Shown here: piece by piece, positions 33,790 through 43,129 of the stretch
Layout: each line of letters starts with the position of its first letter
Numbering within the stretch: the stretch's first letter is position 1
From: JADZAI01 sp046348585
GTDB taxonomy: Bacteria; Pseudomonadota; Alphaproteobacteria; Micropepsales; Micropepsaceae
DNA: 64,000 bases
Direction: 5' to 3'
NCBI GenBank assembly: GCA_046348585.1
Contig: JAXMDZ010000002.1
Span: forward strand, 186,001-250,000
Made by a program: the position numbers and the translations under genes
The notes under the pieces: model-generated
Database searches by the model: none
What the model was told of the DNA's origin: nothing
Seen by the model: the letters and a program-made list of their open reading frames with translations, nothing else

Positions 33790-34494
33790 CTATTCGTCGC
33801 GGCGCTTCAGATGGAGGGCCAGATAGACCACCAGCGCCACGAAGGCGAGCGCGAACCAGGTGAGCGCGTAGGCGAGGTGGTTGTCGGGCAGGTCGGGGCG
33901 GAAAGGGACCGGGCGCGGCAGGCCGCCCGCATTCGGCGATTCCGACTGGAGGACATAGAGATGGACCGGGCCGAGGCCGAGGGCGGCGGCCATCGCCGGG
34001 ACGTCGCGGACATACCAGCGATTGGCCTTGAGATCGGGCGCGGGCGAGAACCAGCCCGGCGCTTCGGACGGACGCAATATGCCCTCGATGTGGACGAGGC
34101 CGGTCGCGGCTTCGGGGACCGGGGTCTTCAGCGCCGCCTTCTCCGCCTCGGTGACGGTGCCCAGATCGACCAGGATGAAGCGGCCGCCGCCATAGTCGAG
34201 CGGGGCGATGACGCGGTAGTCGGCCGCCCCCTGCCCCGCCGGCGCGAAGAGATGGACCGCTTTGTCCGGCGCGATCGTGCCGTCGGCCTCGACCCGGGCG
34301 TAATCGGCCTCGACGCCGGAAGCGGTGAGGACGCCGACCAGATCCTGCGGTTCGGCCTTCAGGTTCGCCTCGATGCGGGCGACGAGATCGTGCTTCCAGG
34401 CGCGGCGTTCGAGCTGCCAGACGCCGAGCGAAAGGAGGATGGCGAGCGCGAGAACCGTGAAGACGCTCGCCCAGAGGCGGGGACGGAAGACCAT
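33790..34494 (-). CDS. SURF1 cytochrome oxidase assembly protein
   Basis: 234 residues with one N-terminal TM segment (FTVLALAILLSLGVWQL), the SURF1 signature WQLERRAWK, a periplasmic domain, and a C-terminal TM segment preceded by NHLAYALTWFALAF. SURF1 helps insert heme a into subunit I of aa3 oxidase. The ATG overlaps the DUF983 stop by one base. A longer open frame upstream lies over the DUF983 gene and is not coding. Confidence 0.93.
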   Translation of the reverse strand: MVFRPRLWASVFTVLALAILLSLGVWQLERRAWKHDLVARIEANLKAEPQDLVGVLTASGVEADYARVEADGTIAPDKAVHLFAPAGQGAADYRVIAPLDYGGGRFILVDLGTVTEAEKAALKTPVPEAATGLVHIEGILRPSEAPGWFSPAPDLKANRWYVRDVPAMAAALGLGPVHLYVLQSESPNAGGLPRPVPFRPDLPDNHLAYALTWFALAFVALVVYLALHLKRRDE

Positions 34495-34859
34495 CAGCCC
34501 GTCGGCCCGCCGGGCGGCCCGTCGTCGAGCCGTCCCTCGGCCGCCTTCATGCGGAACTGCTGAAAGACCATCGCCGATTTCAGCGGCCGCAACAGGCCGA
34601 GGGTCAGCGCGAGGATCAGCGGGCCCCAGAGGACGACATGCACCCAATAGGGCGGCTCGTAGGTCACCTCCACCCACAGCGCCAGGGCGCAGACCACGAA
34701 GCCGGCGATCAGGATAATGAAAACGGCCGGACCGTCGCCCTGGTCCAGCCGTTCATAGGAGAGGCCGCAGGCCGTGCAGGCCGGCGCGAGGGTGAGGAAG
34801 CCCTGAAACAGCTTCCCCTCGCCGCAACGGGGGCACCGTCCGGCGAGGGGCGATGCCAT
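34494..34859 (-). CDS. DUF983 membrane protein
   Basis: 121 residues. A CPRCGEGKLF ... CTACGL zinc-ribbon-like pair of CxxC motifs at the N-terminus is followed by two TM segments. This small protein is regularly encoded between subunit III and SURF1 in alphaproteobacterial oxidase operons, so an assembly role is likely though not proven. The ATG at 34859 follows the subunit III stop by one base; a start 13 codons earlier would overlap that gene. Confidence 0.9.
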   Translation of the reverse strand: MASPLAGRCPRCGEGKLFQGFLTLAPACTACGLSYERLDQGDGPAVFIILIAGFVVCALALWVEVTYEPPYWVHVVLWGPLILALTLGLLRPLKSAMVFQQFRMKAAEGRLDDGPPGGPTG

Positions 34860-34860
34860 A

Positions 34861-35772
34861 TCAGTGGCCGCCGGCGTGCGCCCCGGCGCCCCAGACATAG
34901 ATGGTGGCGAACAGGAACAGCCACACCACGTCGACGAAGTGCCAGTACCAGGCCGCCGCCTCGAAGCCGAAATGGCTCTTGGGCGTGAAATGCCCGGCGA
35001 GCAGACGGCCGAAGCAGACGATCAGGAAGATCGTGCCGACGATGACGTGGAAACCGTGGAAGCCGGTCGCCATGAAGAAGGTGGAGCCATAGACGATCGG
35101 CTCGACCACCGCGTCGGGCGAGCCGGCGACGAAGGAGAGCGCCGAAGCGGCCTCGCGCACGTCGCCCGACGCGCCGAAGAAGAAGGCGGCGTGCGAATAC
35201 TCATAGGCCTGGAGCGTGGTGAACAGCAGGCCGAGCAGGATGGTGATGGCGAGGCCCCAGATCGCGCCCGAGCGGTCGCCGGTCTGCACCGAATGGTGCG
35301 ACCAGGTGATCGTCGTGCCCGAGGTGAGCAGCACCAGCGTGCCGACCAGCGGCAGGTGCCAGGGGTCGAAGGTCTGGATGCCGTGCGGCGGCCAGGAGGC
35401 GAAGCCGTGGTCGGTCGGGAAGAAGGCGACCGCGAAATAGGCCCAGAACCAGGCGACGAAGAACATGACCTCGGACGCGATGAAGAGGATCATGCCGTAG
35501 CGCAGGCCGAGCTTGATGACCGGCGTGTGTTCCTTGGTGACGACGCTTTCGCGCACCACGTCGCGCCACCAGCCGATCATCGTGTAGAGGACCAGCGCGA
35601 AGCCGCCGATCATCACCCAGGGCTGGCCGGCGATGGGGCCGAAATCGGCCGCCGCGTCCTTGTTCATCCACAGGACCGCGCCGACCGCCAGCGTGAACGC
35701 GCCGAGCGAGCCGATCAGGGGCCACGGGCTGGGGTTCACCAGATGATAGTCGTGTTTGACGTCGCCAGACAT
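34861..35772 (-). CDS. ctaE: Cytochrome c oxidase subunit III
   Basis: 303 residues with seven TM segments. Characteristic segments are DYHLVNPSPWP near the N-terminus, SEVMFFVAWFWAYF, GTTITWSHH and FHGFHVIVGTIFL, with WYWHFVDVVWLFLF close to the C-terminus. It is a core subunit of the aa3-type terminal oxidase in the inner membrane. It lies between ctaG and DUF983 on the same strand. Confidence 0.97.
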   Translation of the reverse strand: MSGDVKHDYHLVNPSPWPLIGSLGAFTLAVGAVLWMNKDAAADFGPIAGQPWVMIGGFALVLYTMIGWWRDVVRESVVTKEHTPVIKLGLRYGMILFIASEVMFFVAWFWAYFAVAFFPTDHGFASWPPHGIQTFDPWHLPLVGTLVLLTSGTTITWSHHSVQTGDRSGAIWGLAITILLGLLFTTLQAYEYSHAAFFFGASGDVREAASALSFVAGSPDAVVEPIVYGSTFFMATGFHGFHVIVGTIFLIVCFGRLLAGHFTPKSHFGFEAAAWYWHFVDVVWLFLFATIYVWGAGAHAGGH

Positions 35773-35794
35773 TGTTCCGTGCCCCTCGTGACTC

Positions 35795-36364
35795 TCAGTT
35801 CGTTGCGGCGGTCGCGGGCGCTTCCGCCGACGCCGTCTGCCCGTCCTGCGCGAAGAACGTGTAGGACAGCGTGATCTCGGTGATGTCGTCGGCCCGCGGA
35901 TCGTCGAGGATCGCCGGGTCGATGTAGAAATTGACCGGCATCTCGCGGCTCTCGTTCGCCTTGAGCGGCTGGTCGGTGAAGCAGAAGCAGGCGACCTTCA
36001 CGAAATACTTGCCCGCCTTGTCCGGCGTGACGTTGAAGGTCGAATGGCCGCGCGTCGCGACGCGCCCGACATTCTGGGCGAAATAGGAGGTGATGCCGAC
36101 ATCGCCGACGCGAATGTCGATGTAAGGATCTTCGGGTCCGAAATTCCACGGCAGGCCGGGCGCGACATTGGCGTCGAAGCGCACGCGGATGACGCGGTCG
36201 GAGATGCCGGAGGCGGCCGGCGCGGCGTCGGCGCGCTGCGTCGTGCCTTCGAAGCCCGTGGTCTCGCAGAACCAGCGATAGAACGGCACCGCGGCGTAGC
36301 TCGCCCCCACCATGAGGGCGGCGACCGTGGAGCAGATCAGCGCGGTGCGGGCGTTGCGGTCCAT
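35795..36364 (-). CDS. ctaG: Cytochrome c oxidase assembly protein CtaG (Cox11 type)
   Basis: 189 residues. One N-terminal TM segment is followed by a periplasmic beta-domain with VPFYRWFCETTGFEGTTQ and the copper-binding pair in ACFCFTDQ. Cox11-type proteins deliver copper to the CuB site of subunit I. The gene follows the small oxidase-operon protein by 5 bases and precedes ctaE by 22. Confidence 0.96.
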   Translation of the reverse strand: MDRNARTALICSTVAALMVGASYAAVPFYRWFCETTGFEGTTQRADAAPAASGISDRVIRVRFDANVAPGLPWNFGPEDPYIDIRVGDVGITSYFAQNVGRVATRGHSTFNVTPDKAGKYFVKVACFCFTDQPLKANESREMPVNFYIDPAILDDPRADDITEITLSYTFFAQDGQTASAEAPATAATN

Positions 36365-36369
36365 GACGG

Positions 36370-36531
36370 TCAGAACCGCTGCGAAACGGCGCCGCCGAGG
36401 CGCACGATGGTCATCGCGAAGAAGAGGATCACCAGCGCGCCGAGCGTCACCGCGAGCGCGATGTTGCGCGAGCGGCGGGCGCGGGCCTGCTGCGGCGTCA
36501 GCGCCGGGATCTGGTCCGGAGCGTCGTTCAT
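36370..36531 (-). CDS. 53-residue membrane protein of the oxidase operon
   Basis: A short protein with a soluble, Arg/Gln-rich N-terminus (LTPQQARARRSRNIALA) and one TM helix (ALAVTLGALVILFFAMTIVRL). Its ATG overlaps the ctaB stop by four bases and it precedes ctaG by 5 bases. Small one-TM proteins of this type are found at this exact position in many alphaproteobacterial oxidase operons (often called CoxF or CtaF) and are thought to be assembly or accessory factors. Function is inferred from position. Confidence 0.85.
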   Translation of the reverse strand: MNDAPDQIPALTPQQARARRSRNIALAVTLGALVILFFAMTIVRLGGAVSQRF

Positions 36532-37496
36532 GGCGCGGCCATCAGCGGCGCGAGGCCGAGCGCGGCTTCCGCAATGACCGCGGCGAACAGCGCGAAGAGA
36601 TAGAGGATCGAGAAGCCGAACAGGCGCATCGCGACCTTGTGCCGGCCCGGCGCGCGATAGACCGCCGCGGCGAGCCACAGGAACAGCACGCCGCCGATCA
36701 GCGCCGCCGCGCCATAGGCCGCGCCGGCAAAACCGAAGGCGACGGGCAGGAGCGAACAGGCGACCATGGCGATCGCGTAGAGGACGATCTGGCGGCGGGT
36801 TTCGGCCTCGCCCGCCGTCACCGGCAGCATCGGCACGCCGGCCTTGGCGTAGTCGCCGCTGCGATAGAGCGCGAGCGCCCAGAAATGCGGCGGGGTCCAC
36901 AGGAAGATGAGGGCGACGAGCAGGACCGGATAGAGATCGACCGTGCCGGTCGCCGCCGCCCAGCCGATGACCGGCGGCATGGCGCCCGCGAGGCCGCCGA
37001 TGACGATGTTCTGCGGCGTGCGGCGCTTCAGCCACATCGTATAGACGCCGGCGTAGAAGATAATGGTGAAGAGCAGCAGCGCGGCGCTGAGCCAGTTCAC
37101 CAGGACGCCCATCACGCCGACCGAGAAGGCCGAGAGCGTGAGGCCGAAGGCGAGCGCCTCGTCAGGCCGGACCCGGCCCGAGGGAATGGGGCGCGACGCG
37201 GTACGGGCCATGACGGCGTCGATGTCGGCGTCGTACCACATGTTGAGCGCGCCCGAGGCGCCCGCCCCGACCGCGATGCAGGCGAGCGCCGTGAAGGCGG
37301 CGATCGGGTTCATGGCGCCCGGCGCGGCGACGAGGCCGGCAAGCCCGGTGAAGGCGACCAGCGAGATGACGCGAGGCTTCAGAAGCGCGAAGAAATCGCC
37401 CGCCGTCGCCACCGATGCGCCGAGCGCGGGCACGGACAGAACGGGCGCGGCCTCAGCCGCGCCGTCCCGTCCGTATCCGAGGCTCACATCGCTCAC
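36528..37496 (-). CDS. ctaB: Protoheme IX farnesyltransferase (heme O synthase)
   Basis: 322 residues with about nine TM segments. The first polyprenyl-diphosphate motif is NMWYDADIDAVMARTASRP and the second region is YTMWLKRRTPQNIVIGG; PPVIGWAA is also conserved. It makes heme O for oxidase maturation. It lies 24 bases after ctaD on the same strand and overlaps the following small gene. Confidence 0.96.
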   Translation of the reverse strand: MSDVSLGYGRDGAAEAAPVLSVPALGASVATAGDFFALLKPRVISLVAFTGLAGLVAAPGAMNPIAAFTALACIAVGAGASGALNMWYDADIDAVMARTASRPIPSGRVRPDEALAFGLTLSAFSVGVMGVLVNWLSAALLLFTIIFYAGVYTMWLKRRTPQNIVIGGLAGAMPPVIGWAAATGTVDLYPVLLVALIFLWTPPHFWALALYRSGDYAKAGVPMLPVTAGEAETRRQIVLYAIAMVACSLLPVAFGFAGAAYGAAALIGGVLFLWLAAAVYRAPGRHKVAMRLFGFSILYLFALFAAVIAEAALGLAPLMAAP

Positions 37497-37520
37497 GGTG
37501 CGCCGGCGCGAACGCCGCCC

Positions 37521-39152
37521 TTAGTGGTGATCCGCCGCCTTGATGTGCGGCAGTTCGTTGAACTGGTGGAACGGCGGCGGCGAAGGCAGCGTCCATTCCA
37601 GCGTCGTCGCGCCCTCGCCCCACGGATTGGCGGCGGCGGCGCGGCGGCGCACGAAGGCGTCGACCAGCATGACGAGGAAGATCAGCACGCCGACCGCGGC
37701 GATGTAGCTGCCGATCGACGAGATGTAGTTCCAGCCCGCGAACGCGTCCGGATAGTCCACATAGCGGCGCGGCATGCCCTGGAGGCCGAGGAAGTGCTGC
37801 GGGAAGAAGATCAGGTTCACGCCGACGAACGTGACCCAGAAATGCAGGTGGCCGAGGAACTCGGAATACATGTAGCCGCTCATCTTCGGGAACCAGTAGT
37901 AGAAGCCCGCGAAGATGGCGAACACGGCGCCGAGCGAGAGCACGTAGTGGAAGTGCGCCACGACGTAGTAGGTGTCGTGCAGCGCGGTATCGATGCCCGC
38001 GTTCGACAGCACGACGCCGGTGACGCCGCCGACCGTGAACAGGAAGATGAAGCCGATCGCCCAGACCATCGGCACCTTGAACTCGATCGAGCCGCCCCAC
38101 ATCGTGGCGATCCACGAGAAGATCTTCACGCCCGTCGGCACCGCGATGACCATCGTCGCGAAGACGAAATAGGCGCGCGTGTCGACGTCCATGCCGGCCG
38201 TGTACATGTGGTGCGCCCACACGATGAAGCCGATGAAGCCGATCGCCACCATGGCGTAGGCCATGCCGAGATAGCCGAAGACCGGCTTCCTGGAGAAGGT
38301 CGAGATGATGTGGCTGATGATGCCGAAGCCCGGCAGGATCAGGATGTACACCTCGGGGTGGCCGAAGAACCAGAAGAGGTGCTGGTAGAGCAGCGGGTCG
38401 CCGCCGCCGGCCGGGTTGTAGAACGCCGTGCCGAAGCGGCGGTCGGTCAGCAGCATGGTGATCGCGCCGGCCAGCACCGGCAGCGAGAGCAGCAGCAGGA
38501 AGGCGGTGATCAGCACCGACCACACGAACAGCGGCATCCGGTGCAGCGTCATGCCCGGCGCGCGCATGTTGAAGATCGTGGTGATGAAGTTGATGGCGCC
38601 CAGGATCGAGGAGGCGCCCGCGATGTGCAGCGAGAGGATCGCCAGATCCATCGCCGGGCCGGGCGAGCCGGTGGTCGAGAGCGGGGCGTAGAGCGTCCAG
38701 CCGCCGCCGACGCCGTGGCCGCCCGAATCGCCCTCGACGAACATCGAGAGCACCAGCAGCGTCAGCGCGAAGGGCAGCAGCCAGAACGAAATGTTGTTCA
38801 TGCGCGGGAACGCCATGTCGGGCGCCCCGATCTGCAGCGGCACGAACCAGTTGCCGAAGCCGCCGATCATCGCCGGCATCACCATGAAGAAGATCATGAT
38901 GACCGCATGGCCGGTGACGAAGACGTTGAAGAGGTGCGCGTCGCCGAACCACTGGAGGCCGGGTTCGGCCAGCTCCATGCGCATGGCGACCGACATCGCG
39001 CCGCCGACGATCCCCGCGATGATCGCGAAGATCAGGTACATCGTGCCGATGTCCTTGTGGTTGGTCGAGAACAGCCAGCGGCCGAGGCCGCTCGGGTTGT
39101 GATGCCCGTGATCGTGTTCGGCGTGGAGATCGACGGCTTTTGCGGCGGCCAT
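37521..39152 (-). CDS. ctaD: Cytochrome c oxidase subunit I
   Basis: 543 residues with twelve TM segments, the catalytic subunit of the aa3 oxidase. The heme ligand region TGHAVIMIFFMVMPAMIGGFGN, the CuB and Tyr-His crosslink segment WFFGHPEVYILILPGFG, and HDTYYVVAHFHYVLS are all intact. The His-rich N-terminus (HAEHDHGHHNP) is typical of this group. It follows ctaC with a 27-base gap. Confidence 0.98.
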   Translation of the reverse strand: MAAAKAVDLHAEHDHGHHNPSGLGRWLFSTNHKDIGTMYLIFAIIAGIVGGAMSVAMRMELAEPGLQWFGDAHLFNVFVTGHAVIMIFFMVMPAMIGGFGNWFVPLQIGAPDMAFPRMNNISFWLLPFALTLLVLSMFVEGDSGGHGVGGGWTLYAPLSTTGSPGPAMDLAILSLHIAGASSILGAINFITTIFNMRAPGMTLHRMPLFVWSVLITAFLLLLSLPVLAGAITMLLTDRRFGTAFYNPAGGGDPLLYQHLFWFFGHPEVYILILPGFGIISHIISTFSRKPVFGYLGMAYAMVAIGFIGFIVWAHHMYTAGMDVDTRAYFVFATMVIAVPTGVKIFSWIATMWGGSIEFKVPMVWAIGFIFLFTVGGVTGVVLSNAGIDTALHDTYYVVAHFHYVLSLGAVFAIFAGFYYWFPKMSGYMYSEFLGHLHFWVTFVGVNLIFFPQHFLGLQGMPRRYVDYPDAFAGWNYISSIGSYIAAVGVLIFLVMLVDAFVRRRAAAANPWGEGATTLEWTLPSPPPFHQFNELPHIKAADHH

Positions 39153-39179
39153 GTGAGCGAACCCTGATCGATAAAACGC

Positions 39180-40016
39180 TTAGCGGACGGACGAGCCGGC
39201 GGAGGCCGCGGCGAGCGAAACGGGGGCCTGGTCGGCCTTGCCGAATTCCTGCTGCGCCTGCGCGACCCAGGCGGCATATTCTTCCTTGGTCACGACCTTG
39301 ACGCCGATCGGCATGAAGGCGTGGTTGGCGCCGCACAGCTCGGAGCACTGGCCGTAATAGATGCCGGGGTCGCGCGCCTCGAACCACAATTCGTTCAGGC
39401 GGCCGGGCACCGCGTCGATCTTCTTGCCGAAGGCCGGCATCGCCCAGGAGTGGATCACGTCCGAAGCGGTGACGATGAGGCGGACCTTGGTGTCCTCGGG
39501 CACGACCATGAAATTGTCGACCGCCAGCAGGCGCGGCTGGTCGCCGCGCGCGTCGTCGGCGAGCATCGTCGCGTCGAAAGTGAAATTGCCGTTGTCGGGG
39601 TATTCGTAGGTCCAGAACCACTGCTTGCCGATCGCCTTGATGGTGAGGGCGATGTCGGAGGGGATCTTCTCGTTGGCGTAGAGCAGCTTGAACGAGGGCA
39701 CCGCGATGACCACCAGGATCATCACCGGCACGATCGTCCAGATCACCTCGATCAGCGTGTTGTGGGTCGTCTTGGACGGCACCGGATTGGCGCGGCGGTT
39801 GAAGCGCACCATCACGATGATCAAGAGCGCCAGCACGAACAGCGTGACGCCGATGATGATGTAGAGCAGCAATTCGTGGAACGAATGGATCTTGTCGGCG
39901 CTCTCGGTCGCCGCCGGCTGGAGGTCGATGCCCCAGGGCTCGGGCGCCGCCCAGGCGGCGGGCGCGGCCAGAAGGAACGCGGCGGCGGTTGCGAGCTTCG
40001 CAAGACAGGAGCGCAT
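39180..40016 (-). CDS. ctaC: Cytochrome c oxidase subunit II
   Basis: 278 residues. A signal peptide, two TM segments and a periplasmic cupredoxin domain are visible. The CuA site is YGQCSELCGANHAFMPI with the upstream His in DVIHSWAMPAF, and the electron-entry WFWTYEYP is present. It is the first gene of the minus-strand oxidase operon. The 212-base gap to the divergent tldD gene must contain its promoter, but no strong consensus is seen. Confidence 0.98.
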   Translation of the reverse strand: MRSCLAKLATAAAFLLAAPAAWAAPEPWGIDLQPAATESADKIHSFHELLLYIIIGVTLFVLALLIIVMVRFNRRANPVPSKTTHNTLIEVIWTIVPVMILVVIAVPSFKLLYANEKIPSDIALTIKAIGKQWFWTYEYPDNGNFTFDATMLADDARGDQPRLLAVDNFMVVPEDTKVRLIVTASDVIHSWAMPAFGKKIDAVPGRLNELWFEARDPGIYYGQCSELCGANHAFMPIGVKVVTKEEYAAWVAQAQQEFGKADQAPVSLAAASAGSSVR

Positions 40017-40228
40017 GTATCGACCCTACAGCACAGTTCAGAATGCGACGGCGCAAGGCGCGCCCCGGAACGGGCGGCCCCCCAGCCGTTTGCCGTTACC
40101 CGGACCGTGTAACAAGGAGCGCAGAGGATTTCCAGACATTCCCAAGGGCTTTCTTGAGCGCTTGCCGTAACGCGGCGGCAGGCCCACATTCGGCAGAGAA
40201 CGGATCGCAAGAAGCACTGGGGACGGCC

Positions 40229-41659
40229 ATGAGCGCCACCGCCGAACGCCTGTTTTTCGCCGACGGAAGCCTGGACCCCCAGGGGGTGCAGCGAATCGTC
40301 GACGGCACCCTCGCCGGGGCCGACGACGGGGAGCTGTTTCTGGAATACCGCGAATCGGAGGGGTTCTCGTTCGACGACGGGCGCTTGAAGGCGGCGACCT
40401 TCGATTCGGCGCAAGGATTCGGCCTGCGCTGCGTGGCGGGCGAGAGCATGGGATATGCCCACGCCACCGAATTGACCGAGGCGGCGATCCGCCGGGCCGC
40501 CGAGGCGGCGGGGAGCGTCCGCAGCGGCCATAAGGGTGACGCGGCGGAAGGGCCTGCCCCGACCAACCGGCGGCTCTACAGCGACGCCAATCCGCTGAGC
40601 GCCGTGCCGTTCGGCGTCAAGACCTCGCTGCTCGCCGAGATCGACGCCTATGCGCGGGCGAAGGACCCGCGCGTGAAGCAGGTGTCGTGTTCGCTGGCCG
40701 GCGAATGGCAGGTCGTCCACATCATGCGGGCGGGCGGCCAGGCGGTCGGCGACATCCGCCCGCTGGTGCGGCTGAACGTCAGCGTCGTGGTCGAGCAGGA
40801 CGGCCGGCAGGAATCGGGCAGCTACGGCGCGGGCGGGCGCGAGGGCTATGCCGCCTTCATCGATCCGCGCACCTGGAAGACCTATGCCGACGAGGCGCTG
40901 CGGCAGGCGCTGGTCAATCTCGAGTCGCGCCCCGCGCCGGCCGGCGAGATGCAGGTCGTGCTGGGGCCGGGCTGGCCGGGCATCCTGCTGCACGAGGCGA
41001 TCGGGCATGGCCTGGAAGGCGATTTCAACCGCAAGAAGACGAGCGCCTTCGCCGGGCTGCTCGGCAGCCGCGTCGCCGCGCCGGGCGTCACCGTGGTCGA
41101 CGACGGCACGATCGACCAGCGCCGCGGCTCGCTGTCGGTGGACGACGAGGGCACGCCCACCAACCGCACCGTGCTGATCGAGGACGGCATCCTCGTCTCC
41201 TATCTCCAGGACCGGCAGAACGCCCGGCTGATGGGCATGGCCCCGACCGGCAACGGCCGCCGCCAGTCCTTCGCCCACCCGATCCAGCCGCGCATGACCA
41301 ACACGCTGATGCTGGGCGGCGACAAATCGCCAGAGGAGGTCATCAAGGCGGCGAAGAACGGCATCTACGCCGTCAATTTCGGCGGCGGTCAGGTGGACAT
41401 CACCAACGGCAAGTTCGTGTTCTCGTGCACCGAGGCCTACCGGATCGAGGACGGCCGGATCGGCGCGCCGATCAAGGGCGCGACGCTGATCGGCAACGGC
41501 GCGGACGCGCTGACCCGGGTGAAGATGGTCGCCAACGACTTCGCCATGGACCCCGGCATCGGCACCTGCGGCAAGGGCGGACAGGGCGTGCCGGTCGGCG
41601 TCGGCCAGCCGACCATGCTGATCGAGGGCCTGACGGTCGGCGGCACCGCGGCGGCCTGA
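40229..41659 (+). CDS. tldD: TldD metalloprotease
   Basis: 476 residues. The zinc site HEAIGH (HExxxH, residues 255-260) and the later SCTEAYRI Cys ligand identify the catalytic TldD subunit. With TldE (PmbA) it forms a heterodimer that cleaves unfolded peptides, for example in microcin B17 maturation and CcdA turnover. The partner is encoded at 52.4 kb. The start at 40229 (MSATAERLFF) is chosen over upstream in-frame codons because homologues begin there. It is divergent from ctaC. Confidence 0.94.
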   Translation: MSATAERLFFADGSLDPQGVQRIVDGTLAGADDGELFLEYRESEGFSFDDGRLKAATFDSAQGFGLRCVAGESMGYAHATELTEAAIRRAAEAAGSVRSGHKGDAAEGPAPTNRRLYSDANPLSAVPFGVKTSLLAEIDAYARAKDPRVKQVSCSLAGEWQVVHIMRAGGQAVGDIRPLVRLNVSVVVEQDGRQESGSYGAGGREGYAAFIDPRTWKTYADEALRQALVNLESRPAPAGEMQVVLGPGWPGILLHEAIGHGLEGDFNRKKTSAFAGLLGSRVAAPGVTVVDDGTIDQRRGSLSVDDEGTPTNRTVLIEDGILVSYLQDRQNARLMGMAPTGNGRRQSFAHPIQPRMTNTLMLGGDKSPEEVIKAAKNGIYAVNFGGGQVDITNGKFVFSCTEAYRIEDGRIGAPIKGATLIGNGADALTRVKMVANDFAMDPGIGTCGKGGQGVPVGVGQPTMLIEGLTVGGTAAA

Positions 41660-41680
41660 ACCGCCGCGCCGCCGTCACCC

Positions 41681-42541
41681 TCAGGGCGCGGCCTTCGTCA
41701 GGCGGGCCATCACCCGGCCCGCCGCGTTGGTGAAGACGAGTTCGGCGTCGGCCATCGAGGCGCTGTGGGTTTCGGCGAGCGCCTGCTGCACGGCCATCTC
41801 GACCGCCATGAGGTCCGGCTCGCACATCATCTTGGTGCTGCCGAGGCCCGAGAAGGAAAGCCCCGCGCCGGTCTGGACATAGCTGCCGGTGAAGCTGTTG
41901 CAGCCCGAACGGCCGGATACGAGGCCGCCAGGGGCGAAGACGATCGTCGCTTCGACCGCCGGGGGGACGGGCGTGCCCGCCACCTCGATGAAACGCCAGT
42001 CGCCCTCAAGCGCGGGCGCGGCGGCGGAGGTCCAGCTTTCGTGCACCCAGCCGGTCCAGGCAAGGCCGCCGACCGGGCCGCCGGCGATCACGAAATCGCC
42101 CATCGGGGTATCGGCGGGGGCCTTTTCGGGCGGATAGGCGACGCCGTCGCCGGTCAATTCGCCGCGCCAGGCGAACGCGCTGCCCACGCCCGCCTCGCGC
42201 CAGACGCTGAAGACCCAGGCCGTGCCGTCGATCTTGTTGAAGACCGGGCCGGTTTCCATCCAGGCCGCCATGTCCTCGCGGATCAGCCCGCAGGCATCCC
42301 AGAGATGGACGCACTCGACGCTGACGAACGAGCCGAGCGGCGTCGTGACGTGCTCGCCCGGCGCGACTTCGAGCGGCGCGCCCGATTCGTCGTAGAGGAT
42401 GCCGCGCCAGCCCTGGCTTCTGGTGCCGGGGTTCGTCACCACGAGCTGATAGGCGAGCTGCGGCGCGGGCGGTTCGGCGACCGGCGCGATGGAGGTCGCG
42501 CCGAGCGCGAGGCCGAGGGCCGAGGCCAGAAGGGCGATCAT
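41681..42541 (-). CDS. Exported META-domain protein
   Basis: 286 residues. A signal peptide (MIALLASALGLALGATS) is followed by a beta-rich part with paired cysteines (SVECVHLWDACG) and a C-terminal META domain (LEGDWRFIEVAGTPVP ... GGLVSGRSGCNSFTGSY ... STKMMCEPDLMAVE) like that of HslJ. META-domain proteins sit in the periplasm or outer membrane and are linked to stress resistance. The start is set at the signal peptide. It is convergent with tldD. Confidence 0.82.
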   Translation of the reverse strand: MIALLASALGLALGATSIAPVAEPPAPQLAYQLVVTNPGTRSQGWRGILYDESGAPLEVAPGEHVTTPLGSFVSVECVHLWDACGLIREDMAAWMETGPVFNKIDGTAWVFSVWREAGVGSAFAWRGELTGDGVAYPPEKAPADTPMGDFVIAGGPVGGLAWTGWVHESWTSAAAPALEGDWRFIEVAGTPVPPAVEATIVFAPGGLVSGRSGCNSFTGSYVQTGAGLSFSGLGSTKMMCEPDLMAVEMAVQQALAETHSASMADAELVFTNAAGRVMARLTKAAP

Positions 42542-42686
42542 GGGCGTCTCCCTGACGGATCGCGAGAAGGCTTGATCCTGCCGGACGGCGGCGTCAATGC
42601 CGTTGACGGACCTCAAGGTCGGGCGCGCGGCGGGGCGCGAAACTGAAAGACGGCCGATGGGGGCACCGGACAAGAAGGATCAGATC

Positions 42687-43028
42687 ATGCGCACCCTCCT
42701 CACCGCGACGTTCGCCGCCTCCGCCTTCCTCGCCGCCGCGGCCGCCGATTCCGGCGCCGCCATCCGCCTCGCCCAGGGCAATGCCGAGGAGGACGCCTGC
42801 ATGGCGCAGTGCGACCGCGACTTCGCGCAGTGCGATTTCGCCGTCACCAGCATGGAATACGATTGCGTCGAGGCCGGCGCGGCGGCCTGCGAGGCCGACG
42901 ACTCCATCCCGACCGACCAGATCGGCGCCTGCATGCAGGCGAGCGAGGCGCAGTGCCATTCCAAATACGCCGAGGGCCATGCGTCCTGCGAGAGCGGCTT
43001 CGGCGAGCAGTGCTACATGCGCTGCTGA
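42687..43028 (+). CDS. Secreted ten-cysteine protein of unknown function
   Basis: 113 residues. A signal peptide (MRTLLTATFAASAFLAAAA) leads to a short acidic mature domain with ten cysteines, beginning CMAQC-x6-C and ending QCYMRC. An even number and regular spacing suggest five disulfides or metal binding in the periplasm. AGAAGGA lies at a good distance before the ATG at 42687; earlier in-frame starts lack one. No known family is recognised. It is 101 bases upstream of another small exported gene on the same strand. Confidence 0.75.
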   Translation: MRTLLTATFAASAFLAAAAADSGAAIRLAQGNAEEDACMAQCDRDFAQCDFAVTSMEYDCVEAGAAACEADDSIPTDQIGACMQASEAQCHSKYAEGHASCESGFGEQCYMRC

Positions 43029-43129
43029 GGCGCGAAGGACCGCGACTTGACACGATCCGGCCGCAATGGTCGGTCATTCGGGCGACGCCCGTCCGGGCCG
43101 TCACCCGCACCGAAGATCGGAGTTCAGCC

